From assembly GCA_964235705.1 (NCBI GenBank), contig CAXSDP010000013.1, positions 1 to 64,000 on the forward strand: a stretch of 64,000 bases of DNA. The letters are read 5' to 3'. The position numbers were made by a program, and so were the translations under genes. Shown one piece after another: positions 44,117 to 52,486 of this stretch (the first letter of the stretch is position 1; the number at the start of each line of letters is the position of its first letter). The DNA is from RH-AL1 sp964235705 (lineage in GTDB: Bacteria; Pseudomonadota; Alphaproteobacteria; Rhizobiales; Beijerinckiaceae). Below the pieces are notes generated by a model, which was not told the origin of the DNA, made no database searches, and worked only from the letters and a program-made list of their open reading frames with translations.

Positions 44117-45070
44117 ATGCGAGAACATAGGATCCACCTCGCCAAGATGCCGTCGGCCGCCCCGTGCTGGCCGTTCGGCGTGACCCTTTGCCCGGCCATC
44201 GACGACGCCGGCCTGTTCATCGGCGCCCGCGTCCGCCTCGCGCGGTTCGCCCGGCACGGCGGCCTCGCGCTCGACGCCGACGGCCCGCGCGTGCTCGCGC
44301 TCCTCTCGGTCGCGGCCGAGCGGGCAGTGTCGGACGGCGTCTTCGTGCCGATCGCTGCCGCGTCGGACCATTGGCGGCGCGGCGCAAAGGCCCTCGCTAA
44401 CATCCGCCTCGCCCAGGCGCGGCTGCCCTGGCTCACATCTGAGGTTAACGCGCGGAACGTGCGGGATGCGGCGGACCTGCTCGACGGCGGCCTGACACCG
44501 CATGCCCTCATGAAAGCGCTCGGCTTCGACACCGCTGCGCTTGAGAAGTTCGATCCTGACCAAGCGCGCGTGCCCGCCGGAAGCGGTCCGACCAGCGGGC
44601 GATGGACAGATGGATCAAATTCCGGTGCCACCATCACCCCGGTCTCGTCATCCCGTCAGGTCGAGCCTCGCCTGCCCATCATCCCGATCGTCGACGACGA
44701 TCCGATTGTGCCTCTTGGCGAGATGGTCATACCGCATGACGGTATTGTTGATCCGCTCGACCCGGCAAACCTCAACAGGCGGTTGAGTGCCGCAGAACTG
44801 CTAGAAATTGCCGCAACGCTCAAGATGATACGAGCCTCTGACCCTGCTGATCAACGACGTTTGAACCCGCATGAGTACAAGAACTTTCCGCACAGGGACA
44901 CAAAGGCGCAACTGCCAATCGGTGGCACCTACAAGACCTACTATATGCGCCTGCCAGGCGCCGATCCTGGAGACTCTAGGATTGTCATAGACGAGCGTGG
45001 TCCTATTTACTTCACGAAGAACCATTACAGAAGCTTTTATCCGGTAGATGTTCTAAAGCGAAGAAACTGA
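44117..45070 (+). CDS. toxin-like protein with C-terminal barnase/RNase Sa fold
   Basis: A 317-residue protein. Residues 1-140 are an unassigned domain (FGVTLCPAIDDAGLFIGARV...). A linker FDPDQARVPAGSGPTSGRWT follows; VPAGxxxxGxWT linkers recur in Hyphomicrobiales phage-related and toxin-like proteins. The last 62 residues resemble microbial guanyl RNases: LPIGGTYKTYYMRLPG, DSRIVIDERG, YFTKNHYRSF. By eye Arg288 and His303 match barnase Arg87 and His102 with identical spacing, but Thr274 occupies the position of catalytic Glu73. DNA after about 44640 is AT-richer than neighbours. It is followed ten bases later by a barstar-like gene. No signal peptide or known secretion tag is visible. Confidence 0.65.
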   Translation: MREHRIHLAKMPSAAPCWPFGVTLCPAIDDAGLFIGARVRLARFARHGGLALDADGPRVLALLSVAAERAVSDGVFVPIAAASDHWRRGAKALANIRLAQARLPWLTSEVNARNVRDAADLLDGGLTPHALMKALGFDTAALEKFDPDQARVPAGSGPTSGRWTDGSNSGATITPVSSSRQVEPRLPIIPIVDDDPIVPLGEMVIPHDGIVDPLDPANLNRRLSAAELLEIAATLKMIRASDPADQRRLNPHEYKNFPHRDTKAQLPIGGTYKTYYMRLPGADPGDSRIVIDERGPIYFTKNHYRSFYPVDVLKRRN

Positions 45071-45080
45071 GGACAGGCCT

Positions 45081-45536
45081 ATGCCCAGATACGTCATACA
45101 GCTTGAGGTCGCCGACCAGAAAACGCTCGACGAGTTACGAGCTGCGGTCCGTGCCCGGCCTGAGGTGAGCAAGGCGGTAGCGACAAAGACAGATCCAACA
45201 CCGGCACCAGCAAAGGAGACGATGGGCACGCGCATTATCACAGTCGACGCGTCGGGGTGGACGCGCAGCCGCGACATCTACGACGCGATCCTGCCCCTGC
45301 TCGGCGCACCCGTCTGGCATGGAGACAACATGAACGCGCTCACCGAATCGATCGTCTGGGGCGAGATCAATGCCGTCGAGCCACCTTACGTCCTGCGCAT
45401 CCACGGCACCGCGACCCTGCCGCCCGACGTCGCCGAGGAACTGGGCTGGCTCAAGGAAGGAGTGACGGACGGTCGGGCGGAGTTCAACGTCCGACGCGGG
45501 CACGACGTCGACGTCGATGTCGAACTCCTGCCCTGA
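45081..45536 (+). CDS. barstar family protein (putative RNase inhibitor/immunity)
   Basis: A 151-residue protein. Residues 1-48 form a short unrelated extension (YVIQLEVADQKTLDELRAAV, then a Pro/Ala linker). Residues 50-151 match barstar: TRIITVDASGWTRSRDIYDA, LGAPVWHGDNMNALTESIVW (the P.W.G.N..AL helix that plugs the RNase active site), an EPPYVLRIHG strand, and VDVDVELL at the end. It starts ten bases after the barnase-fold gene, so the pair looks like toxin and immunity. The N-terminal extension is atypical and might tether or dimerise the inhibitor. It overlaps the next frame by 20 bases. Confidence 0.8.
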   Translation: MPRYVIQLEVADQKTLDELRAAVRARPEVSKAVATKTDPTPAPAKETMGTRIITVDASGWTRSRDIYDAILPLLGAPVWHGDNMNALTESIVWGEINAVEPPYVLRIHGTATLPPDVAEELGWLKEGVTDGRAEFNVRRGHDVDVDVELLP

Positions 45537-45939
45537 CCGCCGCGCGCCGTCGGACCCGCCTGATCCCGCGTCGCCCGACGCCATCGGCGACGTCGCCCGC
45601 GTCCGCGCGTTGCTGATCGCGGCGGCGCGGCGGGGCGCCGCCCTCAGCTACGCCGGGCTGCTCGACCAACTCGGCCACCGCTTCACCCGCCCCAGGATGC
45701 GGGCGCTGTGCCGGACGCTCGACGCGATCGACGAGGCGGCCGCCGTGGCGGGCGAGCCGGACCTCGCGGTGCTGGTCGTGCGCGCGTCGGACGGCCTGCC
45801 CGGCCAGGGTTGGTGGACGGGCCGCGCGTGGATGGCGGGCCACGACGGCCCCTGGACGGGGCCGGCGGCGATGGTGTTCGTGCGCGCGGAGCAGGACCGC
45901 GCGTTCCGTTACTGGGGATGCCGGCCGGCCGGCGCGTGA
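45517..45939 (+). CDS. conserved hypothetical protein
   Basis: A 140-residue protein I cannot assign to a characterised function. The body has a helical segment DVARVRALLIAAARRGAALS-YAGLLDQLG, then FTRPRMRALCRTLDAIDEAA, a strand LAVLVVRASDGLPGQGWWTG, and a C-terminal AEQDRAFRYWG. The LPGQGWW element and the small winged-helix-like first half recur in hypothetical proteins of Hyphomicrobiales. The ATG at 45517 lies inside the end of the barstar gene, so coupled translation is possible; alternative later starts cannot be excluded. It is convergent with ahcY. Confidence 0.7.
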   Translation: MSNSCPDRRAPSDPPDPASPDAIGDVARVRALLIAAARRGAALSYAGLLDQLGHRFTRPRMRALCRTLDAIDEAAAVAGEPDLAVLVVRASDGLPGQGWWTGRAWMAGHDGPWTGPAAMVFVRAEQDRAFRYWGCRPAGA

Positions 45940-45970
45940 GCGCGCGACCGGCACGGGGGTTGGCGACGCC

Positions 45971-47377
45971 TCAGTAGCGGTACTCGTTGGTCTTGTAGGG
46001 TCCCTGCGCCGGGACGTTGAGGTAGGTCGCCTGCTTCTCGCTCATCACGGTGAGCTTGGCGCCGACCTTCTCGAGGTGGAGCTTGGCCACCTTCTCGTCG
46101 AGCGTCTTGGGCAGCGTGTAAACGTGGAGGCCGTACTCGCCCTGCTTGGTCCATAGCTCGATCTGCGCGAGCGTCTGGTTGGTGAAGGACGCCGACATCA
46201 CGAACGAGGGGTGGCCGGTGGCGTTGCCGAGGTTCACCAGCCGGCCTTCCGACAGCAAGATGATCCGCTTGCCGGACGCCAGCTCGATCTCGTCGACCTG
46301 CGGCTTGATGTTGTTCCACTTCATGTTCTTCAGCGCGCCGACCTGGATCTCGCTGTCGAAGTGGCCGATGTTGCAGACGATCGCGCGGTCCTTCATGGCC
46401 CGCATGTGGTCGACGGTGATGACGTCCACGTTGCCGGTCGCCGTCACGAAGATGTCGGCGCGGGGCGCGGCGTCCTCCATGGTGGTGACCTCGTAGCCCT
46501 CCATCGCCGCCTGCAGCGCGCAGATCGGATCGATCTCGGAGATCATCACGCGGCAGCCGGCGTTGCGTAAGCTCGCGGCCGAGCCCTTGCCCACGTCGCC
46601 GAAGCCGGCGATCATCGCCACCTTGCCGGACATCATCACGTCCGTGCCGCGCCGGATGCCGTCGACGAGCGACTCGCGGCAGCCGTACAGGTTGTCGAAC
46701 TTCGACTTGGTGACGGAATCGTTGACGTTGATCGCCGGCCACAGCAGCCGGCCCTCCTTCTCCATCTGGTACAGGCGGTGGACGCCGGTGGTGGTCTCCT
46801 CCGAGACGCCCTTGATGGCGTGGCCCTGGCGGCCGTACCAGCCGGGGTGGGTCTTCAGCCGGCCCTTGATGGCGGCGAAGAGCACCTCCTCCTCCTCGTT
46901 GGTGGCGCCGTCGAGGAAGGCGGTGTCGCCGGCCTCCGCCTTCATGCCGAGGTGGATCAGCATGGTGGCGTCGCCACCGTCATCGAGCACCATGTTGGGA
47001 GTGCCGCCGTCCTCCCACTCGAAGATCTTATGGGTGTACTCCCAATAGTCCTTGAGGCTCTCGCCCTTGATGGCGAACACGGGGGTGCCGGCGGCGGCGA
47101 TGGCGGCGGCGGCGTGGTCCTGCGTCGAGTAGATGTTGCAGGACGCCCAGCGCACGTCGGCGCCGAGCGCCTTCAGGGTCTCGATCAGCACGCCGGTCTG
47201 GATCGTCATGTGCAGCGAGCCGGCGATGCGCGCGCCCTTCAGCGGCTGCGCCGCGCCGTACTCGGCGCGCGTCGCCATCAGGCCGGGCATCTCCGTCTCG
47301 GCGATGTCGAGCTCCTTGCGGCCCCAACCGGCGAGGGCGATGTCGGCGACGACGTAATCCTTGGGCGAGTGGGTCAT
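45971..47377 (-). CDS. ahcY: adenosylhomocysteinase
   Basis: A 468-residue NAD-dependent hydrolase of S-adenosylhomocysteine to adenosine and homocysteine. Blocks: EMPGLMATRAEYGAAQPLKG, SLHMTIQTGVLIETLKALGA, the NAD site MIAGFGDVGKGSAASLRNAG, catalytic ALNVNDSV-type INVNDSVTKSKFDNLYGCRE, and the C-terminal KTNEYRY with the conserved Lys-Tyr. The insertion around DGGDATMLIHLG is normal for the long alphaproteobacterial form. An AT-rich palindrome 59 bases upstream is a likely repressor operator. It removes the SAH produced by methyltransferases. Confidence 0.97.
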   Translation of the reverse strand: MTHSPKDYVVADIALAGWGRKELDIAETEMPGLMATRAEYGAAQPLKGARIAGSLHMTIQTGVLIETLKALGADVRWASCNIYSTQDHAAAAIAAAGTPVFAIKGESLKDYWEYTHKIFEWEDGGTPNMVLDDGGDATMLIHLGMKAEAGDTAFLDGATNEEEEVLFAAIKGRLKTHPGWYGRQGHAIKGVSEETTTGVHRLYQMEKEGRLLWPAINVNDSVTKSKFDNLYGCRESLVDGIRRGTDVMMSGKVAMIAGFGDVGKGSAASLRNAGCRVMISEIDPICALQAAMEGYEVTTMEDAAPRADIFVTATGNVDVITVDHMRAMKDRAIVCNIGHFDSEIQVGALKNMKWNNIKPQVDEIELASGKRIILLSEGRLVNLGNATGHPSFVMSASFTNQTLAQIELWTKQGEYGLHVYTLPKTLDEKVAKLHLEKVGAKLTVMSEKQATYLNVPAQGPYKTNEYRY

Positions 47378-47435
47378 GAGCGGGCGGAACTCCGTTGCGG
47401 TGCCAGGGCTATAGCAAGGCCGCGCGCCGCTAGCA

Positions 47436-47461
47436 ATAAAGATATAAGCAAGTCTTTATAT
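47436..47461 (-). promoter_or_regulatory. AT-rich palindromic operator upstream of ahcY
   Basis: ATAAAGA (47436-47442) and TCTTTAT (47453-47459) are perfect 7-base arms, with a nested ATATAA/TTATAT pair. This AT island in GC-rich DNA resembles operators of SahR-type ArsR regulators, which respond to S-adenosylhomocysteine and control ahcY and methionine-cycle genes. The match to SahR is from memory and unverified. Confidence 0.6.
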
Positions 47462-47579
47462 GGCCTCGATCGCGCCGCCGGCTCGCGGCGGTTCGTGACG
47501 TCCGGTTGCCCCGCCCGTCGATCTTTGCCATGGCAGGCGCCGCGAGCGCGGGGTGCGATCGAGGGGGTTTCGGCGTCGG

Positions 47580-48575
47580 ATGGACGATCGCGGCATCAAC
47601 GTGGGCATCTGCCTCGACGCGCGCATGGTGGACGCCGCCATCGTCATGCTAGCCTCGCTGAAGGCGCACGCGCGGGCGGAGCGCCCGGTCACCGTTCACG
47701 CGCTGACCGACTTCGCCTCACCGGACCTGGCCGAGCTGGCCGAGCGGATGGCCGACGCGACGTTCACCCTCAAACCCATCGCCTGCACCAACGTCCACGG
47801 CGCCTTCCCCATCCGCGACCACATCACCGCCGGCACCTACCTGCGCTTCCTGCTCCCGGCGCTGCTGCCCGACGTCGACCGGATCATCTACCTCGACGTC
47901 GACGTCGTCGTGCATCGGAACCTCGAGGCGCTCTACGACACGCCGCTGGAGGGGACGCCGATGGCGGCGATGCCGGACTGGCCGATGCTGGTCGGCAGCC
48001 TCACCTGGCCGACCTTCTTCATCCCCTACGAGGGTGAGCGGCTGCGCTTCGCCGCCTACGTGCGGCGCGTGCTCGGCCTCGAATGCGAGCGCACCACCAA
48101 CTACTTCAACTGCGGCGTGATGGTCTTCGACCTCGCGCGCTGGCGCGCCGACGACGTGGCCGGGCGCACGGTCAAGTACCTGACCGACAACCCCGGCCTG
48201 TACTACATGGACCAGGACGCCCTGAATTTCATCATGGGCGGCCGCTACGCCCGCCTCGACGCGCGCTACAATTCTTTCGCGAACTGTTCCTTCCCGGCCT
48301 ACGTCAACGTGTTCGTCCGGCTCACGCGAGCGGGGCGACGCTGGGAGGCGCTGCGCACGCTCTGGCGCGCCGACCCCTGGGTGGTGCATTACGCCGGCGC
48401 CAACAAGCCGTGGAACCCCGGCGAGGCGCGCACCCCGCGCGACGCGCTGTGGTGGCGCTACGCGGCGCTGTCGCCGATGGCGGCGCGGGTGCTGGCGAAC
48501 TACCGCGCGCGGGAAACGCCCGAGCAGAAGCGCCGGAGCAAGGTGCCGTGCGCCTCGGGCGGCGGCGGGGCCTAG
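47580..48575 (+). CDS. glycosyltransferase family 8 protein
   Basis: A 331-residue GT8 enzyme. It starts GINVGICLDARMVDAAIVML, then GTYLRFLLPALLPDVDRIIY, the metal/nucleotide motif YLDVDVVVHRNLEALYD (DxD), YFNCGVMVFDLARWR, YYMDQDALNFIMGGRY and a late VVHYAGANKPWN (HxGxxKPW). These blocks define retaining LPS-type galactosyl/glucosyltransferases of GT8. ATG 47580 is chosen at the start of homology; GTG 47553 is possible. It opens a cluster of glycan genes and converges with the GT87-type gene, overlapping it by four bases. Confidence 0.92.
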   Translation: MDDRGINVGICLDARMVDAAIVMLASLKAHARAERPVTVHALTDFASPDLAELAERMADATFTLKPIACTNVHGAFPIRDHITAGTYLRFLLPALLPDVDRIIYLDVDVVVHRNLEALYDTPLEGTPMAAMPDWPMLVGSLTWPTFFIPYEGERLRFAAYVRRVLGLECERTTNYFNCGVMVFDLARWRADDVAGRTVKYLTDNPGLYYMDQDALNFIMGGRYARLDARYNSFANCSFPAYVNVFVRLTRAGRRWEALRTLWRADPWVVHYAGANKPWNPGEARTPRDALWWRYAALSPMAARVLANYRARETPEQKRRSKVPCASGGGGA

Positions 48576-49870
48576 GCGGCGGCCGGGACGCCCTCGCCCA
48601 ACGATCCGGGATCACCGGGCGCGCGGCCGCCCGATGGCGCGCCAGAGCGTCGCCCTCCCGCCACCAGCAGGCCCGCGAGGGCGAGCGCCAGCAGGGGCAT
48701 GACGTACACGTGGGCCATGCTGAGCGGCTTCTGCAGCAGGGGCACGTAGAGGATCGCGATGAGGACCCAGCGGTGCCCGAGGAGCCTGCCCCGCGACGCC
48801 AGCACGATGGCCGCGCCCGAGAACGCGGCGAGGTCGTGGAGGATGAAGTAGGGCAGCGTGAAGATCGTGCACGTCAGGACGATGAGGCACTCGTGGTCGG
48901 TGCCCGTGCCATCGCGCCGGCTCCGCCATCCGACGGCGGCGACGAGCGCGACCGCGACGAGCGTGGCGGCCAGTTGCAGCGAGGAGGCTGTGGTGGCCGA
49001 AAGCCCGCCCTCCATCGCCGCCGTCGTCAGCGACACGGAGGAGGGCGCCAGCAAGTCGATCGTGCCCTTCATCTCCGCGACCTGCGTCGGCAGGCCGACG
49101 GCGATGAAGTCCTTCCACGCCGCCGAGCCGTTCGCCGCGATCGAGGCCAGGATGATCGCCGCCGTGCCGCCGGCGGCGGAGAACAGCGCGCGCCATCGGC
49201 GCGAGGCGATGAGCAGCACCGGGACCAGGAGGATCGTCTGGGGCTTGATCACCAGTAGAGACAGGAGCAGGCCGGCCCGCACCGGACGCCGGTCGAGCTG
49301 CGCGAAGGCCGTCAGGATGACCGCCGCGACGAGCAGCGAGACTTGGCCGGCGACCACCGCGAAGATCACGGTGGGCGAGGTGAGTGCCGCCGCGACCATC
49401 CAGCGCGAGCCGACGCGCCGCACGGCGAGGCCGAGGGCCAGCAGCCCGCACGCCGTCCAGGCGGCGAGCGCGGGGAGGTAGGGCAGCAGCCCGAACGGCG
49501 CCGCCACGAGCAGGAACGGCGGCGGGTAGGACCACATGCGGTCGACCGGATCGCTCGGGAGCACCGACCGGATCATGTCCGTGTACACCGCGCGGTCGTA
49601 GAAGCGGCCGGGATCGCCGTCGAAGAAGGACCGGCCGTAGAACCACGTGTTGACGAAGTCGCGCCCCACCGGCACGCCGTCGCGGTCGACCGGCAGGGAC
49701 AGGGGGCCGTGCACCCCCATGGCGAAGGCCGCGAGGGTGCCCAGGGTGCAGCAGGCGCCGACGATCGCGACGAAGCGGAAGGTGTCGTCCCTCGATGCCG
49801 TGGTGGTCAATGGTGCGTCCCGGGTGAGAAGGGTCGGCGCTCGCGGCCTGGCGCCCGCCCGCCCCACCAT
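48572..49870 (-). CDS. GT87-type polyprenyl-phosphate-dependent glycosyltransferase, membrane
   Basis: A 432-residue integral membrane protein with about 9-10 transmembrane segments (for example FVAIVGACCTLGTLAAFAMG, LLVAAVILTAFAQL, LLVAVALVAAVGW). The periplasmic N-terminal loop contains GRDFVNTWFYGRSFFDG and DRMWSYPPPFLLV, with the Asp and Tyr-Pro-Pro pattern of the GT87 (DUF2029) family, which uses lipid-linked sugars. LLLSLLVIKPQTILLVPVLL is also typical. Its acceptor is unknown; the neighbours suggest surface polysaccharide or glycolipid. The start 49870 may be about 20 codons too early, as an ACDAPLT-type Met-less region precedes homology. Confidence 0.8.
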   Translation of the reverse strand: MVGRAGARPRAPTLLTRDAPLTTTASRDDTFRFVAIVGACCTLGTLAAFAMGVHGPLSLPVDRDGVPVGRDFVNTWFYGRSFFDGDPGRFYDRAVYTDMIRSVLPSDPVDRMWSYPPPFLLVAAPFGLLPYLPALAAWTACGLLALGLAVRRVGSRWMVAAALTSPTVIFAVVAGQVSLLVAAVILTAFAQLDRRPVRAGLLLSLLVIKPQTILLVPVLLIASRRWRALFSAAGGTAAIILASIAANGSAAWKDFIAVGLPTQVAEMKGTIDLLAPSSVSLTTAAMEGGLSATTASSLQLAATLVAVALVAAVGWRSRRDGTGTDHECLIVLTCTIFTLPYFILHDLAAFSGAAIVLASRGRLLGHRWVLIAILYVPLLQKPLSMAHVYVMPLLALALAGLLVAGGRRSGAPSGGRAPGDPGSLGEGVPAAA

Positions 49871-49907
49871 CGCGGAGCCGCCTTAAACCGGGGTAAAGCG
49901 ATCGCGG

Positions 49908-51041
49908 CTACCAATGCCGGAATGGGACGCCGCTCCATAGTTTGAGCAGGCGCGTCAGCCATGGCCCCAACGTCGCCGCCAGCGCGTGCGGATCGTCCGC
50001 GAGCCGGCGCGCGAGCCGCGAGCGGCGCCGCCAGCGGGGCAGGGCCGGGTCGGCCTCGCCGTGGTCGAGGCGGACCAGCAGCGCCACCAAATTGAGCCTC
50101 AGCCAGATGTTGGGCGCGAAGCGCGCCGCCTCCGCGACGAGGTGGTCGATGATCAGCAGCCGGGCGTGATTGTTGCTGTCGCCGCCGCCGCCGGGCTTGA
50201 AGCACAGGGTGCGGTCGAGCTGCGCGCGCCGCGTGTAGATGTTGCCGCCGTGGATGCGGTAGGCGAACACCGGTTCGTCGATCAACGCGCTGCCGCACAG
50301 CGCGCCGATGGCGTGGCCGAAGTACATGTCCGTGCCGGTACGGAGTTCCGCCAGCCCCGGGTTGTCGGCGAACAGCAGCAGCGCGTCGCGGCGGTAGCAG
50401 CTCCCCGAGGTGGGCGACCACACCCACGAGGTGTGCAGCGGCGGCACGTGGTGGAGGCGCCCGGCGAGCCGCATCGCCAGCGTCTCGCCGGGCCACCTCC
50501 CGCCCACCGCGTCGCGGTACGGTCGCACGAGGTCCCGTCGCACGCCCTTGCCGCTGCGGATATAGCGGCCGAAATCCTCGCCGCCGGCCACCACGACGCG
50601 CGTCTCCGCCCCCTCGCCCACCACCTGCAGCATGTCGCCGGAGGTGAAGCCGACGTGGGCGCGCAGCGACAGGTGGGCGTAGACGTGCGCCTCCACGCAA
50701 CCGGGTAGCAGGAGGTCGTCGGCGTCGACGAAGATGACGTAGGCGCCGCGCGAGGCGGCGAGCCCGTCGAGCGAGGCGGGGGTTTGCCCGTCGTTGGCCG
50801 CGCGCCGGACGACCCGCACGGCCGAACCGCGCGCCTCGATCGCCGCCAGCACCGCGTCGGACCCATCGGTGGAGGCGTTGTCGACCACCACGCACTCGAC
50901 ATGGGGATAGCTCTGCCCCAGCACGGAGGCGACCGCCGCGTGGAGGAAGCGGCCATAGTTGAAGTTGACGATCACCACGCTGACCAGCGGCGGCGCGATC
51001 GTCGCGGTGTCGACGGGGGCTGGGTGGGCTGACTGGGTCAT
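49908..51041 (-). CDS. glycosyltransferase family 2 protein
   Basis: A 377-residue GT2 (GT-A fold) enzyme. VSVVIVNFNYGRFLHAAVAS, ECVVVDNASTDGSDAVLAAI, the nucleotide-sugar metal motif IFVDADDLLLPGC (DxD) and a long C-terminal half with FAYRIHGGNIYTRR. It is a paralogue of the GT2 gene at 53357-54645, sharing YAHLSLRAHVGFTSGDMLQ-type and RIHGGNIY-type blocks and the same length once that gene's gap is collapsed. It probably transfers a sugar to a surface glycan from the cytoplasmic face. It is divergent from the acyltransferase gene. Confidence 0.93.
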   Translation of the reverse strand: MTQSAHPAPVDTATIAPPLVSVVIVNFNYGRFLHAAVASVLGQSYPHVECVVVDNASTDGSDAVLAAIEARGSAVRVVRRAANDGQTPASLDGLAASRGAYVIFVDADDLLLPGCVEAHVYAHLSLRAHVGFTSGDMLQVVGEGAETRVVVAGGEDFGRYIRSGKGVRRDLVRPYRDAVGGRWPGETLAMRLAGRLHHVPPLHTSWVWSPTSGSCYRRDALLLFADNPGLAELRTGTDMYFGHAIGALCGSALIDEPVFAYRIHGGNIYTRRAQLDRTLCFKPGGGGDSNNHARLLIIDHLVAEAARFAPNIWLRLNLVALLVRLDHGEADPALPRWRRRSRLARRLADDPHALAATLGPWLTRLLKLWSGVPFRHW

Positions 51042-51193
51042 GCGGGCGGGGTCTTGTTCGCGGGTTTTGGGGTTCGCCGGTGTGGGAGCGGCCTATCGCA
51101 CGCCGCACCGGCGCGGGCCAGCCGCCCCGGTTGGCCGGACCCGCGTCCTGTGCCATGACCAGCGCCGTCGCGACGCGCGGCATCGGACGCGAT

Positions 51194-52486
51194 ATGTCGA
51201 TCGACTCACCCTGGCCGACCGTCCTCGGCGTCATCCTGCTGCTGGTCCTGGTCCGGGCGCCGATCTTCGGGCCCGCCGACGAAGCGGCGACGCGGCACGG
51301 CGGGCGCGTCGCGACGCTCGACGGCTTGCGCGGCTTCCTCGCCCTCGCCGTCTTCTCCCACCATGCCGCGATCTACCACGTTTACGTCGCCGACGGACGC
51401 TGGCTGCCGCCTTCCTCCCGGTTCCACGCCATGCTGGGCCAGGTCGGCGTCGCCCTGTTCTTCATGATCACCGGCTTCCTGTTCTGGGGCAAGCTGCTCG
51501 CCGAGCGGGGCCGGCCGGACTGGCGGCGGCTCTACATCGGGCGGGTCTTCCGCATCGGGCCCCTCTACGTGGTGGCCATCGCCATGCTGATCGTCATCGT
51601 CTTCGCGCGATCGGGCTGGCAGCTCCACGGCACCCTGTTCGGCTTGGTGAAAGGGTGCGCCTGGTGGCTGGCCCTGGGCGCCTTGGGACCCGGCCCCGAC
51701 CTCGACCGGCTCGCCGACACGTGGATCATCCTCGCCGGGGTGACGTGGACGCTTCGCTACGAGTGGTGGTTCTACGCGGCGCTGCCCCCGATGGCCCTCG
51801 TCGTCAGGGCGGGCGGGCGCTGGCCGGCCCTGTCCTGCCTCGGCGGCTTCGTCGCCGGGTGCGTCGCCACCGCGCTCACCGCGACCGACGCCGTCGTGGC
51901 GCTCCCGGTCGTCAGCGCGACCCTGTTCGGCGCCGGCGCCCTCGCGGCGTCCGTGCCGGGCGGGGCGATCGTCCGGGCCACGCCGCCCGTCCTCACCTCG
52001 ACGCTCGTCGTCGCGCTGGTCGCGGCCACCTTCGCCTCGCCCTCGATGAACCGGGTGGGCGCGATCCTCCCCCTCACCGGTGCTTTCGCCCTGATCGCGT
52101 GGGGCTGCGACCTCTTCGGCCTGCTGGCGACGCGCGGCGCGCGACGCCTCGGCGACATCAGCTACGGCCTCTACCTCCTGCAGGGCCTCGTGCTGGCCAC
52201 CGTCTTCGCGTCGCCGCCGGTGCGCGCCTTCGCGCTCGGCTCGGGTGCGCGGTACTGGGGCGTCATCCTCGGCTGCGCCGTGATCCTGATGGTCATCGCC
52301 ACGCTCGCCTTCGTCGCGATCGAGCGCCCTGGCATCGCGTGGGGTCGGAGGGTCGGTCGCCTCCCGGTGCGCGACGCGGTCTCGCGAGCCCGTCCCGTCC
52401 CGAGCGCGTCGCGGGACGTTCCCGACGCGGACGCGATGCGCTATGGAGCCGGCATGCAGGGAGCTTGGATTGTCGACGATGAGTGA
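51194..52486 (+). CDS. acyltransferase family 3 (OafA/YrhL-like)
   Basis: A 430-residue membrane O-acyltransferase with about ten hydrophobic segments. The catalytic signature starts RVATLDGLRGFLALAVFSHH, followed by GVALFFMITGFLFWGKLLAE and RLYIGRVFRIGPLYVVAIAM, TLRYEWWFYAALPPMALVV and LGDISYGLYLLQGLVL. Family members acetylate LPS O-antigen, exopolysaccharide or Nod factor sugars at the inner membrane. The start is uncertain: ATG 51194 is used, ATG 51155 is possible, and neither has a good ribosome binding site. Its stop overlaps the start of the next gene by eight bases. Confidence 0.9.
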   Translation: MSIDSPWPTVLGVILLLVLVRAPIFGPADEAATRHGGRVATLDGLRGFLALAVFSHHAAIYHVYVADGRWLPPSSRFHAMLGQVGVALFFMITGFLFWGKLLAERGRPDWRRLYIGRVFRIGPLYVVAIAMLIVIVFARSGWQLHGTLFGLVKGCAWWLALGALGPGPDLDRLADTWIILAGVTWTLRYEWWFYAALPPMALVVRAGGRWPALSCLGGFVAGCVATALTATDAVVALPVVSATLFGAGALAASVPGGAIVRATPPVLTSTLVVALVAATFASPSMNRVGAILPLTGAFALIAWGCDLFGLLATRGARRLGDISYGLYLLQGLVLATVFASPPVRAFALGSGARYWGVILGCAVILMVIATLAFVAIERPGIAWGRRVGRLPVRDAVSRARPVPSASRDVPDADAMRYGAGMQGAWIVDDE

